A stretch of DNA of 64,000 bases from RYN-230 sp963711705. GTDB taxonomy: Bacteria > Actinomycetota > Actinomycetes > Streptosporangiales > Streptosporangiaceae. The translations under genes and the position numbers were made by a program. Positions 62,740 to 64,000 of the stretch are shown in pieces. Position 1 is the stretch's first letter. Every line of letters starts with the position of its first letter. Below the pieces are notes generated by a model. It searched no databases and was not told the origin of the DNA. It saw only the letters and a program-made list of their open reading frames with translations. The stretch is taken from positions 62,001 through 126,000 of the forward strand of contig CAVQFM010000020.1 of assembly GCA_963711705.1 (NCBI GenBank). Direction: 5' to 3'.

Positions 62740-64000
62740 ATGGCAGACGCACAGGTCACGCCTGCACCGGGCGGGCCCGCCGGCGGTAAGCGCCCCACCC
62801 CCGACCCGAGCGTCGGCATGCGCCGTGAGGTGCTCGTCGTGCTCCCCGGGCTGCTTCTCGCGATCATGCTCGCCATGCTGGACCAGCTCATCGTGGGCAC
62901 CGCCCTGCCGCGCATCGTGGGGGACCTGGGCGGGGTCGCGCATCTGTCCTGGGTGGTAACCGCGTACGTGCTGGCCTCCACCATCACTACGCCGCTGTAC
63001 GGCAAGCTCGGCGACATGTACGGCCGCAAGCGGCTGTTCATCACCGCGATCGTGATCTTCCTGGCCGGGTCGGCGCTGGCCGGCCTGTCCCAGACGATGG
63101 CCGAGCTCATCATGTTCCGGGCTATCCAGGGGCTCGGTGCGGGCGGCCTGATGGTCAGCGCCATCGCGATCATCGGTGACCTGGTCTCGCCCCGCGAGCG
63201 GGGCCAGTACATGGGTTACATCATGGCCGTGATGATGATCGCCACCATCGGCGGCCCGCTGCTCGGTGGCTGGATCACCGACAGCTTCTCCTGGCGCTGG
63301 ATCTTCTACATCAACCTGCCGATCGGCGGCGCCGCCCTGGCCTACCTGGCGGCCACCCTCAAGCTGTCCCGGCGCCGGGTCGAGCACCGGGTGGACTACC
63401 TGGGCGCGGTGGTCCTGGCGATCGCGGCCACCGCGATCGTGCTCGGCGCCACCTGGGGCGGCACGCAGTACGCCTGGGCCTCCCCGCAGATCATCGGCCT
63501 GATCGCGGTGTCGGTGGTCGCGGTGGCCGCGTTCCTGGTGATCGAGTCGCGCGCGGCGGAGCCGATCCTGCCCCTGCACATCTTCCGCAACCGGAACTTC
63601 TCCCTGGTCACCGCGCTGAGCTTCCTGGCCGGGCTGTCGATGTTCGGGGCCATCACCTTCCTGCCGCTGTACCAGCAGACGGTGCAGGGTGCCTCGCCGA
63701 CGATCAGCGGCCTGCTGCTCACCCCGATGATGGTCGGTGTGATGATCACCTCGCTGATCGCCGGGCAGATCACCACGCGCACCGGCCGGTACCGGGCGCT
63801 GCCCATCCTCGGCTCGGGCGGGATGGCCCTGGGCATGTTCCTGCTGTCCCTGCTCGGGGTCAACACCAGCCGGGTCACCGCCGGCCTGTACATGGTGGTG
63901 CTCGGGCTGGGCATGGGCTTCCTCATGCAGATGACCACGCTGCTGGCGCAGAACAGCGTGCAGCCCACCGACATCGGCGTGGCCAGCAGTTCCCGGCTGT
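62740..64000 (+). CDS. MFS multidrug transporter, DHA2 family (3' end beyond window)
   Basis: First 420 residues of a 14-helix drug:H+ antiporter. The start is ATG 62740 after GGAGAG. The first helix reads VLVVLPGLLLAIMLAMLDQL, motif A is GKLGDMYGRKRLF, motif C-like sequence is IGGPLLGGWITDSFSWRWIF, and DHA2-specific YLGAVVLAIAATAIVLGATW follows. The frame is intact to the last base. The cytoplasmic leader of about 25 residues is Pro/Gly-rich. A TetR repressor lies divergently with shared inverted repeats, so drug-induced expression is expected. Confidence 0.93.
   Translation, partial: MADAQVTPAPGGPAGGKRPTPDPSVGMRREVLVVLPGLLLAIMLAMLDQLIVGTALPRIVGDLGGVAHLSWVVTAYVLASTITTPLYGKLGDMYGRKRLFITAIVIFLAGSALAGLSQTMAELIMFRAIQGLGAGGLMVSAIAIIGDLVSPRERGQYMGYIMAVMMIATIGGPLLGGWITDSFSWRWIFYINLPIGGAALAYLAATLKLSRRRVEHRVDYLGAVVLAIAATAIVLGATWGGTQYAWASPQIIGLIAVSVVAVAAFLVIESRAAEPILPLHIFRNRNFSLVTALSFLAGLSMFGAITFLPLYQQTVQGASPTISGLLLTPMMVGVMITSLIAGQITTRTGRYRALPILGSGGMALGMFLLSLLGVNTSRVTAGLYMVVLGLGMGFLMQMTTLLAQNSVQPTDIGVASSSRL

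Overview
This 64 kb window is chromosomal DNA of a very GC-rich actinobacterium, most likely a filamentous relative of Streptomyces or the Streptosporangiales. Supporting markers are a BldC homologue, a Rex repressor with its operator, an F420-type PPOX enzyme, the actinobacterial small-subunit protein bS22, MurT/GatD lipid II amidation, system II cytochrome c biogenesis, many GTG starts and many 4-base start/stop overlaps. I saw no insertion sequence, prophage, CRISPR array or rRNA. There is one tRNA gene, and it is atypical.

Layout. 1-3.3 kb: murT/gatD, a DsrE-like protein, a tiny membrane protein and nitrobindin. 3.3-4.2 kb: a gene-free space with inverted repeats. 4.2-7.3 kb: an ECF sigma factor with a SnoaL-like tail, divergent from a DHA2 transporter, then a repeat-rich spacer (hairpin elements and a 21-bp minisatellite). 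7.3-11.9 kb: Fur, YgfZ, proline dehydrogenase, ProC and an AcuC-type deacetylase. 12-14.5 kb: a small excisionase-like regulator, bS22, an acyltransferase and a HAD phosphatase. 14.5-24.4 kb: tetrapyrrole and redox cluster (membrane protein/ABM domain, glutaredoxin, rex, hemA, hemC, hemD, hemB, primase-like protein, hemL). 24.5-30 kb: DMT transporter, phosphatase, resA-resB-ccsB without ccdA. 30-35.6 kb: lethal-factor-like peptidase, bldC, threonine dehydratase-like enzyme, DUF4229, APS kinase with a degenerate sulfurylase domain. 35.8-45.7 kb: mfd, SurA-like lipoprotein, mazG, eno, ftsB, DUF501, ppx, uracil-DNA glycosylase, tRNA. 46-51.9 kb: PPOX enzyme, DUF4287, thiolase, CBS, MetB and small membrane proteins. 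52-58.7 kb: vWA/MoxR pair, then an esterase-esterase-ATP-grasp operon. 58.8-64 kb: ilvA, hppD/Lrp, and a TetR/MFS pair cut by the window end.

The coherent biology is redox and haem economy. Rex sits directly upstream of hemA-hemC-hemD-hemB-hemL, which make uroporphyrinogen III from glutamyl-tRNA. ResA/ResB/CcsB attach haem to cytochromes c, and nitrobindin and Fur add haem and metal handling. CBS and MetB form a transsulfuration pair, and PRODH with ProC covers proline turnover.

Caution: about ten genes, including essential ones (hemC, ccsB, gatD), are split by what look like single-base indels in GC-rich runs. The simplest reading is consensus error in the sequence rather than gene death. 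These genes are annotated across the break and flagged. The most interesting loci are the tRNA-like gene with a UAA anticodon but no long variable arm, the esterase-esterase-ATP-grasp operon, the membrane-ABM fusion in the haem operon, the degenerate sulfurylase-APS kinase, and the 17-bp repeats before the lethal-factor-like peptidase.
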